This document shows, piece after piece, positions 1 through 8,097 of a DNA stretch of 64,000 nt. The position numbers and the translations under genes were made by a program. The notes under the pieces were generated by a model. It was given only the letters and a program-made list of their open reading frames with translations, had not been told where the DNA came from and did not search any database. Each line of letters starts with the position of its first letter. The stretch's first letter is position 1. This DNA comes from Clostridium lundense DSM 17049. GTDB lineage: Bacteria; Bacillota; Clostridia; Clostridiales; Clostridiaceae. The DNA lies in contig NZ_JHVC01000001.1 in assembly GCF_000619945.1 (NCBI RefSeq), positions 496,001-560,000 of the forward strand. Direction: 5' to 3'.

Positions 1-156
1 TTGGGTGGGAAGATAGTAACTTTAGGATCAGATTCTCATAGACCAGAAAATGTTGGTAAGCACATATGTTTAGCAAAAGAGTTTGCTAAGGAATGTGGAT
101 TAAAGGTTGTATATTTTAAAGAGAGAAAACCAATTGTTTTAGATAACAAAGAGTAG
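1..156 (+). CDS. Histidinol-phosphatase (PHP family), C-terminal fragment
   Basis: The last 51 codons of a gene that enters from the left edge; the frame is open from base 1 and stops at TAG 154-156. The segment contains GSDSH, the late metal-binding motif of PHP-domain phosphoesterases, and the spacing to the C-terminus resembles HisK/HisJ-type histidinol phosphatases (L-histidinol phosphate to L-histidinol in histidine biosynthesis). The catalytic N-terminal part is outside the window, so the assignment rests on this one motif and the tail. The TTG at base 1 should not be read as a real start. Confidence 0.6.
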   Translation: MGGKIVTLGSDSHRPENVGKHICLAKEFAKECGLKVVYFKERKPIVLDNKE

Positions 157-289
157 AAGGTGAATAATAAACTCTTAAACTCTCAATTCTTTATTTTTGA
201 CGGTCAATTTTAAATTTTTGTAATGTCAATAGAGAAAAAATTATTTTATTATTAGTTATTTCAAATTTAAAATATAGGAGGAATGGATT

Positions 290-784
290 ATGGAATTTTT
301 AAATCATATGGAAGAGGCAATAGAGGCTATAAAAGATAAGGGAGCTTTTTTAACTGTAAAAGATGATAACAGAGTAAATACTATGACTATAGGATGGGCA
401 AATATAGGATATCAATGGAAAAAACCAGTTTTAGCTGTAATGGTTAGAGAGTCAAGATATACTTTTGATATTATAGAAAACTCTTCAGAGTTTACAGTAA
501 GCATTCCTGTGAATGTAGACTTGAAGAAAGAATTAACACTATGCGGTACTAAATCGGGAAGAGACATGGATAAGTTTAAAGAATGTAATCTACAAGTTGA
601 ACAGGGTAGAAAAGTTATAACTCCTATAATAGGTAACTGTGATTTGCATTTTGAATGTAAAATTATATATAAGGAAAAAATGAATCCAGATCTATTATGT
701 GATGAAATAAAAGAAGGTTGCTATAAAAATGGAGACTATCATAGTTTTTATTATGGAGAAATAGTAGATTGTTATTTTAAATAA
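290..784 (+). CDS. Flavin reductase-like domain protein
   Basis: A 164-residue protein made of a single flavin-reductase-like, FMN-binding split-barrel domain. Recognisable parts are the early T-M-T-I-G-W-A segment (about residues 31-37), the P-V-L-A-V-M-V strand (46-52), the S-R-Y-T-F-D-I segment (55-61) that matches the usual S-R-x-T small-molecule contact, and the E-F-T-V-S-I-P strand. Family members are small cytosolic flavoproteins that reduce or bind FMN; the electron partner is not evident. The start is well placed behind TAGGAGGAA (277-285). It follows a 133-base gap and is followed at 21 bases by an unknown gene, possibly co-transcribed. Confidence 0.8.
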   Translation: MEFLNHMEEAIEAIKDKGAFLTVKDDNRVNTMTIGWANIGYQWKKPVLAVMVRESRYTFDIIENSSEFTVSIPVNVDLKKELTLCGTKSGRDMDKFKECNLQVEQGRKVITPIIGNCDLHFECKIIYKEKMNPDLLCDEIKEGCYKNGDYHSFYYGEIVDCYFK

Positions 785-805
785 TTTAGAAAGAAAGGTT
801 TCTTT

Positions 806-1777
806 ATGAGTTTTATAAAAAAGATTAGCAATTTAAGTACTATTGGGTTAAGTAAAGTAAAGGAAAAGGCGCAGGAAAGCTATTTAAAAACTAAGGCCGA
901 AAAAATTGATAAAGAGATAAAAAATATAGAAAACAGTAATATTGCATCGTTGCAATGCCAAAAGAACAACATTTCAAATAAAATTGAAGAAATAAAGAAA
1001 AAAGAAAAATTGAAAAGACAAGTAGCTAAATCACTTCTTAAAAGTGAAGTAAAAGAATCAAAAGGGAAAAGGGAAGAAGAAAATAAGAACTTAAATTTTG
1101 TTAGTAGAATGAAAAAAGAGTTTAAAGGTGTTCCAGTAATATCTTTAGTTGATGACATAGTAGAAGGGGCTTCTGACATAGAAAGGGTTCAAAAGATGGT
1201 GCAAAATAACCCAGATGACCCATATTGTTGGTTGATTTTAGCTCAATGCATTAATTATTATAAAAAAGCCTTTTTTATACTTAATTTAGCTAAGTCACCT
1301 GTAGATCCACTAGGTACAGTAATTGATTTAGGAACTGAATTTGGAGGAGAATACATAGAGGAAGTTTTAGATAAGGATAAATGGACTTATAAAAGAGCTT
1401 TGCTAAAAAGTATTAATTTGAGTATAAAAAGTAAAATTAAAGATGAAAAAAATTTGGTTTGTATTGGAAGAAGTGCGCAACTTTTAGCTATGCATACTAA
1501 AGAACCAATGGAGAAGGATAACTTTAATATAATGGCTAAAAAGTACTTAAGAGAAGCTTTAAAAGTAGCTTCTTTAGATGGTAAAAATGAAATTTTATTT
1601 TATTTAGGTGAAATAGATAAAAAAAATGTAAAAAGCTTTAAATATGCATTTAATAACAATATTGTCAGTGCAGTATTTAAAGGTACAGTAAATGCGGTAA
1701 GAAATCAAAGTAAGAAAATATTAAATACCAGTGAAAGAATTATAGATAAAACCGTAGATAGCCTTTTGAAAGATTAA
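806..1777 (+). CDS. Unknown coiled-coil protein
   Basis: I do not recognise this 323-residue protein. Residues about 25-110 are very rich in Lys and Glu with heptad-like spacing and few prolines, so a long coiled coil or charged helix is likely. From about residue 125 there is a globular helical half, with W-L-I-L-A-Q and A-K-K-Y-L-R-E-A-L-K-V-A segments that look like helical repeats of the TPR kind, though not clearly enough to call. There is no signal peptide or obvious membrane helix, so a cytosolic location is expected. The start is preceded by AGAAAGG. It lies 21 bases after the flavin-reductase-like gene and 45 bases before rarA. Confidence 0.6.
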   Translation: MSFIKKISNLSTIGLSKVKEKAQESYLKTKAEKIDKEIKNIENSNIASLQCQKNNISNKIEEIKKKEKLKRQVAKSLLKSEVKESKGKREEENKNLNFVSRMKKEFKGVPVISLVDDIVEGASDIERVQKMVQNNPDDPYCWLILAQCINYYKKAFFILNLAKSPVDPLGTVIDLGTEFGGEYIEEVLDKDKWTYKRALLKSINLSIKSKIKDEKNLVCIGRSAQLLAMHTKEPMEKDNFNIMAKKYLREALKVASLDGKNEILFYLGEIDKKNVKSFKYAFNNNIVSAVFKGTVNAVRNQSKKILNTSERIIDKTVDSLLKD

Positions 1778-1822
1778 CTTTTTACTAAAAATATAATTTC
1801 AGAAAGGATTATAAAAGATTTT

Positions 1823-3100
1823 ATGGAGATAAAACCACTAGCTGATAGAATAAGGCCAATGGAGATAAACCAGGTGGTTGGTCAAAGACATATTTTAGGT
1901 GAAGATAAAATATTAAATAGAATAATAAGTTCAGGAAAAATAACAAATATGATATTTTATGGCCCACCAGGTGTGGGGAAAACTACAGTGGCAAGTATAA
2001 TAGCTAAAAAGGCTAATAAGACTTTCTATAAATTAAATGCTACAAATGCATCTTTAAGTGATATAAAAAATATAATATCAGATTTGGATGGACTTATGGG
2101 AATTAAGGGAGCGTTGTTGTATTTAGATGAAATACAAAATTTTAATAAAAAACAGCAGCAATCTCTTTTAGAATTTATGGAGAACGGAAAAATAACTCTT
2201 ATAGCTAGTACTACAGAAAATCCTTATCATTACATATATAAAGCTATATTAAGCAGATCTACTATATTTGAATTTAAATCCCTAACTAAAGAGGATATAG
2301 CATGGGGAATAAAAAGAGCCCTAGGTATTTTGGAGACGGAATTTGAAAATAAAAAAATCCAATTTACTAAAGAGTCTATAGAATATATAGCAGAAGTAAG
2401 TAATGGAGATTTAAGAAAGGCACTAAATGCTGTAGAACTTTCCGTATATTCAACAAGAGCTAATGATGAAGAAATAATATATATAGATGAGGAAACCGCC
2501 AAGGATTGTACTCAAACTAAAATATTAAACTATGATAAATTTGGAGATAGTCACTACGATATATTAAGTGCTTTTCAAAAATCTATAAGGGGTAGTGATG
2601 TAGATGCTTCCATTCACTATTTAGCTAGACTTATAGAGGCCGGGGATTTACCATCAATATGCAGAAGACTTTTAGTTATAGCCTCTGAGGACGTAGGAAT
2701 GGCATATCCTAATGCTATTTCTATTGTGAAGAGTTGTGTAGACTCAACAATGCAATTAGGATTACCGGAAGGAAGAATACCCCTTGCACAGGCAGTAATT
2801 CTTTTAGCTACAGCACCTAAATCTAATTCTGTAATAGTCGCTATAGATAAAGCTTTACAAGATATAAAAAGTAAGGATGTTGGTGAAATACCATCTTATC
2901 TTAAAGATGCTCATTATAACGGGGCAGAAAAGTTAGGTAGGGGTATAGGATATAAGTATCCACATAACTATAAAAACCATTTTGTTAAGCAACAGTATCT
3001 ACCGGATAATATTAAGGATTCAGCTTATTATGTTCCTGGAGAAAATAAGTTGGAAGAAAAGGTACTACAATATATGAAATATATTCGAGATAGTAGATAA
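1823..3100 (+). CDS. rarA: Replication-associated recombination protein A (AAA+ ATPase)
   Basis: 425 residues, the usual length of RarA/MgsA/YrvN. Walker A is GPPGVGKTT (47-55) and Walker B is LLYLDEIQ (98-105); an arginine-finger region and the C-terminal tetramerisation domain, with P-E-G-R-I-P-L-A-Q-A in the characteristic place, follow. The protein acts at stalled replication forks and is related to clamp-loader and RuvB ATPases. It is the same gene that precedes the cysteine-metabolism regulator and cysteine desulfurase in Bacillus (yrvN-cymR-yrvO-trmU), so synteny supports the call. A perfect 15-bp hairpin ends the transcript. Confidence 0.95.
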   Translation: MEIKPLADRIRPMEINQVVGQRHILGEDKILNRIISSGKITNMIFYGPPGVGKTTVASIIAKKANKTFYKLNATNASLSDIKNIISDLDGLMGIKGALLYLDEIQNFNKKQQQSLLEFMENGKITLIASTTENPYHYIYKAILSRSTIFEFKSLTKEDIAWGIKRALGILETEFENKKIQFTKESIEYIAEVSNGDLRKALNAVELSVYSTRANDEEIIYIDEETAKDCTQTKILNYDKFGDSHYDILSAFQKSIRGSDVDASIHYLARLIEAGDLPSICRRLLVIASEDVGMAYPNAISIVKSCVDSTMQLGLPEGRIPLAQAVILLATAPKSNSVIVAIDKALQDIKSKDVGEIPSYLKDAHYNGAEKLGRGIGYKYPHNYKNHFVKQQYLPDNIKDSAYYVPGENKLEEKVLQYMKYIRDSR

Positions 3101-3150
3101 TAGAGTCGGATTTTTGCTTCGTAAAAATCCGACTCTATTATCTATTTCTT
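3101..3150 (+). terminator. Terminator after rarA
   Basis: Perfect 15-bp inverted repeat (3101-3115 with 3123-3137, loop of 7) beginning on the base after the rarA stop codon, followed by a loosely T-rich tract. The T tract is interrupted, so efficiency is uncertain. Confidence 0.75.
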
Positions 3151-3185
3151 TTCAAAAATTATTACCAATTTTTTTGTTTTTATAG

Positions 3186-3247
3186 TTGACAAGTTTACTC
3201 TGATTTGATATTATAAATTTGAAAGTTTAGTAAATTGGTCAACTTTC
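3186..3247 (+). promoter_or_regulatory. iscR promoter and candidate IscR operator
   Basis: TTGACA (3186-3191), a 17-bp spacer and TATTAT (3209-3214) form a near-consensus sigma-A promoter. Just downstream is a perfect inverted repeat, GAAAGTT (3221-3227) and AACTTTC (3241-3247), separated by 13 bases. It overlaps the expected transcription start, which suits autorepression by the Rrf2 protein encoded next; the binding partner is an inference. Confidence 0.7.
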
Positions 3248-3271
3248 ATGGAAGGCTAGAGAGGTGAGGAA

Positions 3272-3709
3272 ATGAAGCTATCAACGAAAGGAAGATATGG
3301 TGTTAGAGCTATGGCAGATTTAGCTATAAACTATGGCAATGAACCCGTTTCAATAAAATCAATATCTGAAAGACAAAATATATCAGAATACTATTTAGAA
3401 CAGCTATTTTCTTCTCTAAGAAAAGCTAATTTAGTAAAAAGTATAAGAGGAGCCCAAGGTGGTTATATATTAAGTAGAGAACCTAAAGATATAAGTATAG
3501 CTGAAATTATACAAGTTTTAGAGGGTCCAATAGATTTAGCTGATTGTACACTAGATGGAAGCTGTAGCAACATGCATTGTTGTTCAACTAGACTTCTATG
3601 GACTAGAATAAAAGAAAGTGTAGATCAGATAACAAAAACAACAACTTTACAAGATTTGGTAAATGATTATAATAAATTAAAAGCTACTTCACGAAAGGAG
3701 AAAAATTAA
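3272..3709 (+). CDS. iscR: Rrf2-family regulator, IscR type
   Basis: 145 residues with the Rrf2 winged-helix N-terminus (MKLSTKGRYGVRAM) and the recognition helix around residues 35-50. Cysteines at 92, 98, 103 and 104 include the Cys92-x5-Cys98-x5-Cys104 set that ligates a [2Fe-2S] cluster in E. coli IscR, which Bacillus CymR lacks, so an Fe-S sensing role is favoured over cysteine sensing. The next gene, nifS, begins on the base after its stop codon, so the two are translationally tight. A palindrome in its own promoter region suggests autoregulation. Confidence 0.9.
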   Translation: MKLSTKGRYGVRAMADLAINYGNEPVSIKSISERQNISEYYLEQLFSSLRKANLVKSIRGAQGGYILSREPKDISIAEIIQVLEGPIDLADCTLDGSCSNMHCCSTRLLWTRIKESVDQITKTTTLQDLVNDYNKLKATSRKEKN

Positions 3710-4903
3710 ATGGATAGAAAGTATGTTTATATGGATTATTCAGCAACTACATTTACAAAACCAGAGGTATTAGAGGAGATGTTACCATACTTCACAGAGA
3801 AATTTGCTAATCCTTCATCAAAATTTTATTCAATATCAGAGGAACCAAGAACTGCTATTGATAAAGCTAGAGGAAGAGTTGCTAAAGCAATAAATGCTGA
3901 AAAGGATGAAATATATTTTACAGCTGGTGGATCAGAATCAGATAACTGGGCTATAAAAGGAATAGCTTTTGCAAATAAAAATAAAGGAAATCATATAATA
4001 ACTACAGCTATAGAACATCATGCAGTACTTTATACATGCAAATTTTTAGAAAAGAACGGATTTGAGGTTACTTATTTACCTGTAGATGAATATGGATTAG
4101 TTAATATAGAAGATTTAAAAAATGCAATAAAGGATACAACTATATTAGTGTCAGTTATGTTTGCTAATAATGAAGTAGCTTCAATTCAGCCAATAAAAGA
4201 AATAGGGGCTATTTGTAAAGAAAGAAAGATTCTTTTTCACACAGATGCTGTTCAGGCTATTGGACATGTGCCAATAGATGTAAAGGATATGAACATAGAT
4301 TTGCTTTCTATGGCTGGTCATAAATTCTATGGCCCTAAAGGTGTAGGAGCATTATATATTAGAAAAGGAATAAGAATAGAAAATCTTATTCATGGTGGTG
4401 GTCAGGAAAGAGGAAAAAGAGCAACTACAGAAAATGTGCCTGGTATAGTAGGTATAGGAAAGGCTATAGAGTTAGCTGTTTCTGAATTAGATGAAGAAGC
4501 TATTAGATTAAGAGGTTTAAGAGATAAACTTATAAAAGGTGTTATGGAAAGAATACCTCATACTAAGCTTAATGGCCCAGCTGGAGATAATAGACTTCCA
4601 GGTAGTGCAAACTTCAGTTTTATTGGATTAGAAGGTGAAGCCTTATTATTATCCTTAGATTTTGAAGGGATTTGCGCTTCTACAGGTAGTGCCTGTGCTT
4701 CTGGATCATTGGATCCATCACACGTTTTATTAGCTCTTGGATTGCCACATGAATTAGCTCATGGATCATTAAGATTATCATTAGGTGCAGGAAGTACGGA
4801 ACAAGATGTAGATTATGTCTTAGATATATTGCCAGGAATTGTAGAAAGATTAAGAAATATGTCACCGTTATGGGAAGATTTTATAAAGAAAGGGGATAAA
4901 TAA
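3710..4903 (+). CDS. nifS: Cysteine desulfurase NifS/IscS
   Basis: 397 residues, a class V aminotransferase-fold PLP enzyme that takes sulfur from L-cysteine for Fe-S clusters and tRNA thiolation. The Schiff-base lysine is Lys205 in SMAGHKFYGPKG, and the persulfide cysteine is Cys329 in the flexible loop segment ASTGSACASG, the group I (IscS/NifS) form. The start codon directly abuts the iscR stop, and SD-like AAAGGAG lies at the end of iscR. It sits with the scaffold gene two bases downstream and with mnmA, a typical sulfur-receiving partner, further along. Confidence 0.96.
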   Translation: MDRKYVYMDYSATTFTKPEVLEEMLPYFTEKFANPSSKFYSISEEPRTAIDKARGRVAKAINAEKDEIYFTAGGSESDNWAIKGIAFANKNKGNHIITTAIEHHAVLYTCKFLEKNGFEVTYLPVDEYGLVNIEDLKNAIKDTTILVSVMFANNEVASIQPIKEIGAICKERKILFHTDAVQAIGHVPIDVKDMNIDLLSMAGHKFYGPKGVGALYIRKGIRIENLIHGGGQERGKRATTENVPGIVGIGKAIELAVSELDEEAIRLRGLRDKLIKGVMERIPHTKLNGPAGDNRLPGSANFSFIGLEGEALLLSLDFEGICASTGSACASGSLDPSHVLLALGLPHELAHGSLRLSLGAGSTEQDVDYVLDILPGIVERLRNMSPLWEDFIKKGDK

Positions 4904-4905
4904 TT

Positions 4906-5337
4906 ATGATATACAGTGAAAAAGTAATGGACCATTTTAGAAATCCAAGAAATGTTGGAGAAATTGCAGATGCAAATGGTATAGGAGAAGTAGGAAATCC
5001 TCAATGTGGAGATATAATGAAAATATATTTAAAAGTTGAAGACAATATAATAAAGGATGTAAAATTTAAGACTTTTGGATGTGGTTCAGCCATAGCTTCA
5101 TCCAGTATGGCTACAGAGCTTATAAAGGGAAAAACTGTAGATGAAGCATGGGAGTTAACCAACAAAGCTGTAGCAGAAGCGTTAGATGGACTTCCACCAG
5201 TAAAAATGCACTGTTCAGTACTTGCTGAAGAAGCAATACACAAGGCGATAAATAACTATAGAGAATCAGTAGGACTTCAACCTTGGGAAATGAAATCTCA
5301 TTCAGAACATATTCATGAAGAAGTACATGGAGAATAA
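4906..5337 (+). CDS. nifU: Fe-S cluster scaffold NifU/IscU-like
   Basis: 143 residues matching the IscU/NifU N-terminal scaffold domain only. The three cluster-ligating cysteines are visible in N-P-Q-C-G-D, F-G-C-G-S-A-I-A-S-S-S and K-M-H-C-S-V-L-A-E-E-A. A short His/Glu-rich tail (SHSEHIHEEVHGE) replaces the nitrogenase-type C-terminal domains, which is common in clostridial two-gene nifS-nifU systems. It is the third gene of the iscR operon and is followed by a terminator. Confidence 0.95.
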   Translation: MIYSEKVMDHFRNPRNVGEIADANGIGEVGNPQCGDIMKIYLKVEDNIIKDVKFKTFGCGSAIASSSMATELIKGKTVDEAWELTNKAVAEALDGLPPVKMHCSVLAEEAIHKAINNYRESVGLQPWEMKSHSEHIHEEVHGE

Positions 5338-5370
5338 TATTCAAAGCATAAAGAATAAATAAGAAATAAG

Positions 5371-5403
5371 AAATTCGCCTATGGCGAATTTCTACCTTTT
5401 TAT
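5371..5403 (+). terminator. Terminator after nifU
   Basis: AAATTCGCC (5371-5379), loop TAT, GGCGAATTT (5383-5391), then a T-rich tail. It ends the iscR-nifS-nifU transcript and separates it from mnmA. Confidence 0.75.
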
Positions 5404-5537
5404 AGCAAATTATTAAAAAATATAAATTTATTGATAGTTTTAAAATTTTATGAGAAGATTAATCTAGTTAATCATTGAAAATGGAGAAGATTAGGTATAT
5501 AATCTTTATTATTTTTGAAAGAGGATTGGTGAATTGC

Positions 5538-6605
5538 ATGACAAAAAAAGTAGCAGTTGGAATGAGCGGAGGAGTAGATAGTTCTGTTACAGCTTATCTT
5601 TTAAAGAAGCAGGGATATGATGTTATAGGGATAACTATGAAGGTTTTCCCAGGAAATAAATGTAATGGAAATAAAAGTGAATCTGAAATAATAGTAGAGA
5701 ATGCTAAGAAAGTATGCGATGATTTAGGCATACCTTTTTACGAAGTGAATTTAATTGAAGAATTTAACCAGAAGGTAGTAGCTCCTTTTATTGATGAATA
5801 TATTGAGGGTAGAACTCCTAACCCTTGTGTTTTTTGCAATAAATATATAAAATTTGATGCTCTATTACAAAAGGCATTAGAGTTAGGAGCAGATTATATA
5901 GCTACAGGACACTATTGTAGAATTGAAAAAGGTGGGGATAGATATTTAATTTATAAAGCAGAGGATGATAGAAAAGATCAGACCTATATGCTCTATAATA
6001 TTAAGCAGCATCAATTAAAATATGTTTTGATGCCTTGTGGTGATTATTCAAAGGATAGAATAAGGGAAATAGCAAAAGAAATAGGATTAGATGTACACAA
6101 TAAAAAGGACAGCGAAGAAATTTGTTTTATTCCAGATAATGATCATGGTAAATATATAATAAAGAATTGCCCGAAAAAAATAATGGCGGGAAACTTTGTG
6201 GATGAAAATGGTAGAGTTTTAGGTAAGCATAAGGGAATAATATATTATACTATAGGTCAAAGAAAGGGATTAGGTATTGCACTAGGAAAACCTGTTTTTG
6301 TTACGGATATAATTCCTTCAAAAAATCAGGTGGTACTAGGGGACGAGGATAAAATATTTAAAAATGAACTAATAGCAAAAGATGTTAACTTTATTCCATT
6401 TGATAAGCTAGAAGGTAGTATGAGAGTTACAGCTAAAATAAGATATTCTTCCCAAACTTCTTTGGCTACTATTGAACCTTTAGAAAATGGCAGAGTAAGA
6501 GTAGTATTTGATGAAAAACAAAGGGCAATAACTAGAGGACAATCTGTAGTGTTTTATATAGAGAATTTGCTACTTGGTGGAGGAATTATTGAAACTGTTA
6601 ATTAG
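5538..6605 (+). CDS. mnmA: tRNA-specific 2-thiouridylase MnmA
   Basis: 355 residues from the ATG at 5538. The frame is open further upstream, to 5475, but that extension is hydrophobic and unlike the family, and GGTGA sits just ahead of 5538. The PP-loop SGGVDSS is at residues 10-16, the first catalytic cysteine is in N-P-C97-V-F-C100-N, and the second is in E-E-I-C-F-I-P. The enzyme uses ATP and persulfide sulfur to make 2-thiouridine at wobble position 34 of Lys, Glu and Gln tRNAs. Its place after nifS, the expected sulfur donor, is conserved in Firmicutes. Confidence 0.95.
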   Translation: MTKKVAVGMSGGVDSSVTAYLLKKQGYDVIGITMKVFPGNKCNGNKSESEIIVENAKKVCDDLGIPFYEVNLIEEFNQKVVAPFIDEYIEGRTPNPCVFCNKYIKFDALLQKALELGADYIATGHYCRIEKGGDRYLIYKAEDDRKDQTYMLYNIKQHQLKYVLMPCGDYSKDRIREIAKEIGLDVHNKKDSEEICFIPDNDHGKYIIKNCPKKIMAGNFVDENGRVLGKHKGIIYYTIGQRKGLGIALGKPVFVTDIIPSKNQVVLGDEDKIFKNELIAKDVNFIPFDKLEGSMRVTAKIRYSSQTSLATIEPLENGRVRVVFDEKQRAITRGQSVVFYIENLLLGGGIIETVN

Positions 6606-6628
6606 CTAGCAGTTAACAATGAACAATT

Positions 6629-6789
6629 AGGCATATTCAAAGAAAGGACTAGTCAGTATGTTAGTCTATTTTATATCATACTACGTCGACAGAACCCTTT
6701 GATAGAACAAACTATCAGCGGAACCTGTCTTCTTGTCTGATACAAAATATCCGTCACATCTTTGACTAGTTATTTCTTTTCATATGCCT
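6629..6789 (+). ncRNA. ssrS: Candidate 6S RNA
   Basis: A 161-nt segment that folds almost completely on itself. The closing helix is AGGCATAT (6629-6636) with ATATGCCT (6782-6789), AAAGAAA (6639-6645) with TTTCTTT (6773-6779), and ACTAGTCA (6648-6655) with TGACTAGT (6763-6770), separated by symmetric two-base mismatches. Large open strands of about 30 and 35 nt follow, then an apical stem (GACAG with CTGTC, capped by GATAG with CTATC). Size, a long closing stem, a central bubble and an apical stem are the hallmarks of 6S RNA, which binds housekeeping RNA polymerase. In Bacillus the 6S-1 gene lies in the equivalent rarA/cymR/yrvO/trmU neighbourhood. I saw no clear promoter, so it may be processed from mnmA read-through. 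Another structured RNA cannot be excluded. Confidence 0.6.
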
Positions 6790-6831
6790 TAAAGAAAGAA
6801 TTTTATGGAACAAAAATTCTAGAATATTAAT

Positions 6832-6867
6832 AAAACCTTGCAACTTTGCAGGGTTTTATTTTTTCTT
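6832..6867 (+). terminator. Terminator downstream of the 6S-like RNA
   Basis: AAAACCTTGCA (6832-6842) pairs with TGCAGGGTTTT (6847-6857) over a 4-base loop, followed by a T-rich run. It lies about 40 bases beyond the 161-nt structured RNA, so the primary transcript would be trimmed or the terminator would serve the mnmA read-through. The 354-base gap between mnmA and cwlJ holds only this RNA and terminator. Confidence 0.8.
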
Positions 6868-6959
6868 ATTTATGAAGTAATTTTAAATAAATAAGCACAC
6901 TTTTGGATATGATGAATAAATTGGAATTGTAAGCAATATTATTTTAAGAAGTTTTATAT

Positions 6960-7400
6960 ATGGCGTTTTCAGATAGGGAATTGTTAGCAAGAATTATTAA
7001 ATGTGAAGCTGGCGGTGAAGGGGACAATGGTATGAAGGCCGTAGCTACCTCTATAATGAATAGGGTACGAATTCCATATGGTGAATACCATAGAATAGGT
7101 CAAGGAGACATTAGAAAGGTGCTTTATCAAGAGGGTCAGTATGATTGTATGAGGCCAGTAATAAAAGGTGTACCTAATCCTCAAACTATTTGGTCAAATC
7201 CACCAGAACAAATACACTATGATATAGCAGATTGGGCATTAGCTGGCAATAGACTATTTCCAATAGGTTACTCGCTATGGTATTTTAATCCATATGCTCC
7301 GTGTCCATATTTATTTCCGTATAATGGAACGGGTAGTTTTCAAATAACTATATTAAATCATTGTTTCTATAATCCAACAGAGCTTTATGCTCAAACTTAA
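6960..7400 (+). CDS. cwlJ: Spore cortex-lytic cell wall hydrolase, CwlJ type
   Basis: 146 residues forming a single SleB/CwlJ-type hydrolase domain (Hydrolase_2) without signal peptide or peptidoglycan-binding domain, as in CwlJ. The putative catalytic glutamate lies in K-C-E-A-G-G-E-G near residue 16, and the family segments A-S-I-M-N-R-V and W-Y-F-N-P are present. The enzyme degrades spore cortex at germination. A Q-rich gerQ-like gene lies downstream, the same pair as cwlJ-gerQ in Bacillus, where GerQ is needed for CwlJ localisation. The ribosome site (AAGAAG) is weak. Confidence 0.85.
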   Translation: MAFSDRELLARIIKCEAGGEGDNGMKAVATSIMNRVRIPYGEYHRIGQGDIRKVLYQEGQYDCMRPVIKGVPNPQTIWSNPPEQIHYDIADWALAGNRLFPIGYSLWYFNPYAPCPYLFPYNGTGSFQITILNHCFYNPTELYAQT

Positions 7401-7474
7401 TCTACTGAAATGACATCATATTGTTAAATAACTTATTACAAGATTTAAAATTAATTTTAAATAGGAGGATGTTC

Positions 7475-7897
7475 ATGACACCTAATTGGTACTTAAATTA
7501 TAATTGTCCGTACTATTATAGAAGTATTTCTAATGCCCAAGGCAGGTGTGGCATGCAAAATATGCCAATGCCTAATGTTTCTCAACAACAAATGCAGCAA
7601 CAGCCACTACAACAACAAATGCAACAGGCACCACAGTCCACTGAATTTCAGTCGAATTTTGAGGTTGCTCCTGGCTCTCCAACATCATTGGGAATTGAAT
7701 ATACTCAAGGATATTTAAAAACTCAAATTGGGAAAAGAGTTAAAGTTACCTTCTTACTTGGTGCAAATATAATTCAAGATAGAGACGGAATTTTAACTGA
7801 TGTTGGAATTAGTTATATAATATTGAGAGATTTATCAGCAGACTACTCAATATTGGCAGATATTTATTCCATTAAATTTGTAAACATATATCCTTAA
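7475..7897 (+). CDS. gerQ: Spore coat protein GerQ-like
   Basis: 140 residues from the ATG at 7475, chosen because TAGGAGG (7462-7468) lies six bases upstream; an upstream in-frame start at 7421 has no such site. The N-terminal third is rich in Asn, Tyr, Gln and Met, with a Q-rich run at about residues 36-52 that suits transglutaminase-type cross-linking. The C-terminal half (about 75-140) is a compact beta domain resembling GerQ/YwdL, with G-I-L-T-D-V-G-x-x-Y-I-I-L-R-D. Position directly after cwlJ supports the call; sequence similarity alone is modest. Confidence 0.75.
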   Translation: MTPNWYLNYNCPYYYRSISNAQGRCGMQNMPMPNVSQQQMQQQPLQQQMQQAPQSTEFQSNFEVAPGSPTSLGIEYTQGYLKTQIGKRVKVTFLLGANIIQDRDGILTDVGISYIILRDLSADYSILADIYSIKFVNIYP

Positions 7898-7935
7898 ATA
7901 ATTTTAAATGGTTTATATTAGTATTTATCTATAAT

Positions 7936-7975
7936 GGGTAAGGAATTATTTTGATATTTCCTTACCCTTTATTTT
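7936..7975 (+). terminator. Terminator after gerQ
   Basis: GGGTAAGGAA (7936-7945) pairs with TTCCTTACCC (7958-7967), followed by TTTATTTTT. It ends the cwlJ-gerQ transcript. Confidence 0.85.
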
Positions 7976-8034
7976 TAACTGGTATAGGGTAAGCATAATT
8001 TTTTATACTAAAGGAAAAAATATAAAATGAATTA

Positions 8035-8080
8035 AGGCACATTTAAAAAATAAATACTTGTTATTTATTTTAATGTGCCT
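8035..8080 (+). repeat. Long imperfect hairpin before the PRC-barrel gene
   Basis: AGGCACATT at the left and AATGTGCCT at the right enclose an A/T-rich imperfect stem over about 46 bases. No T tract follows, and the next start codon is 18 bases downstream, so it is more likely a leader or operator structure than a terminator. I cannot say what reads it. Confidence 0.45.
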
Positions 8081-8097
8081 AATAAGTTGGAGTTGAT

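Noticed and set aside
7533..7718. Alternative plus-strand frame inside gerQ
   Set aside because: It lies wholly within gerQ and owes its length to the Gln-rich repeats; no ribosome site.
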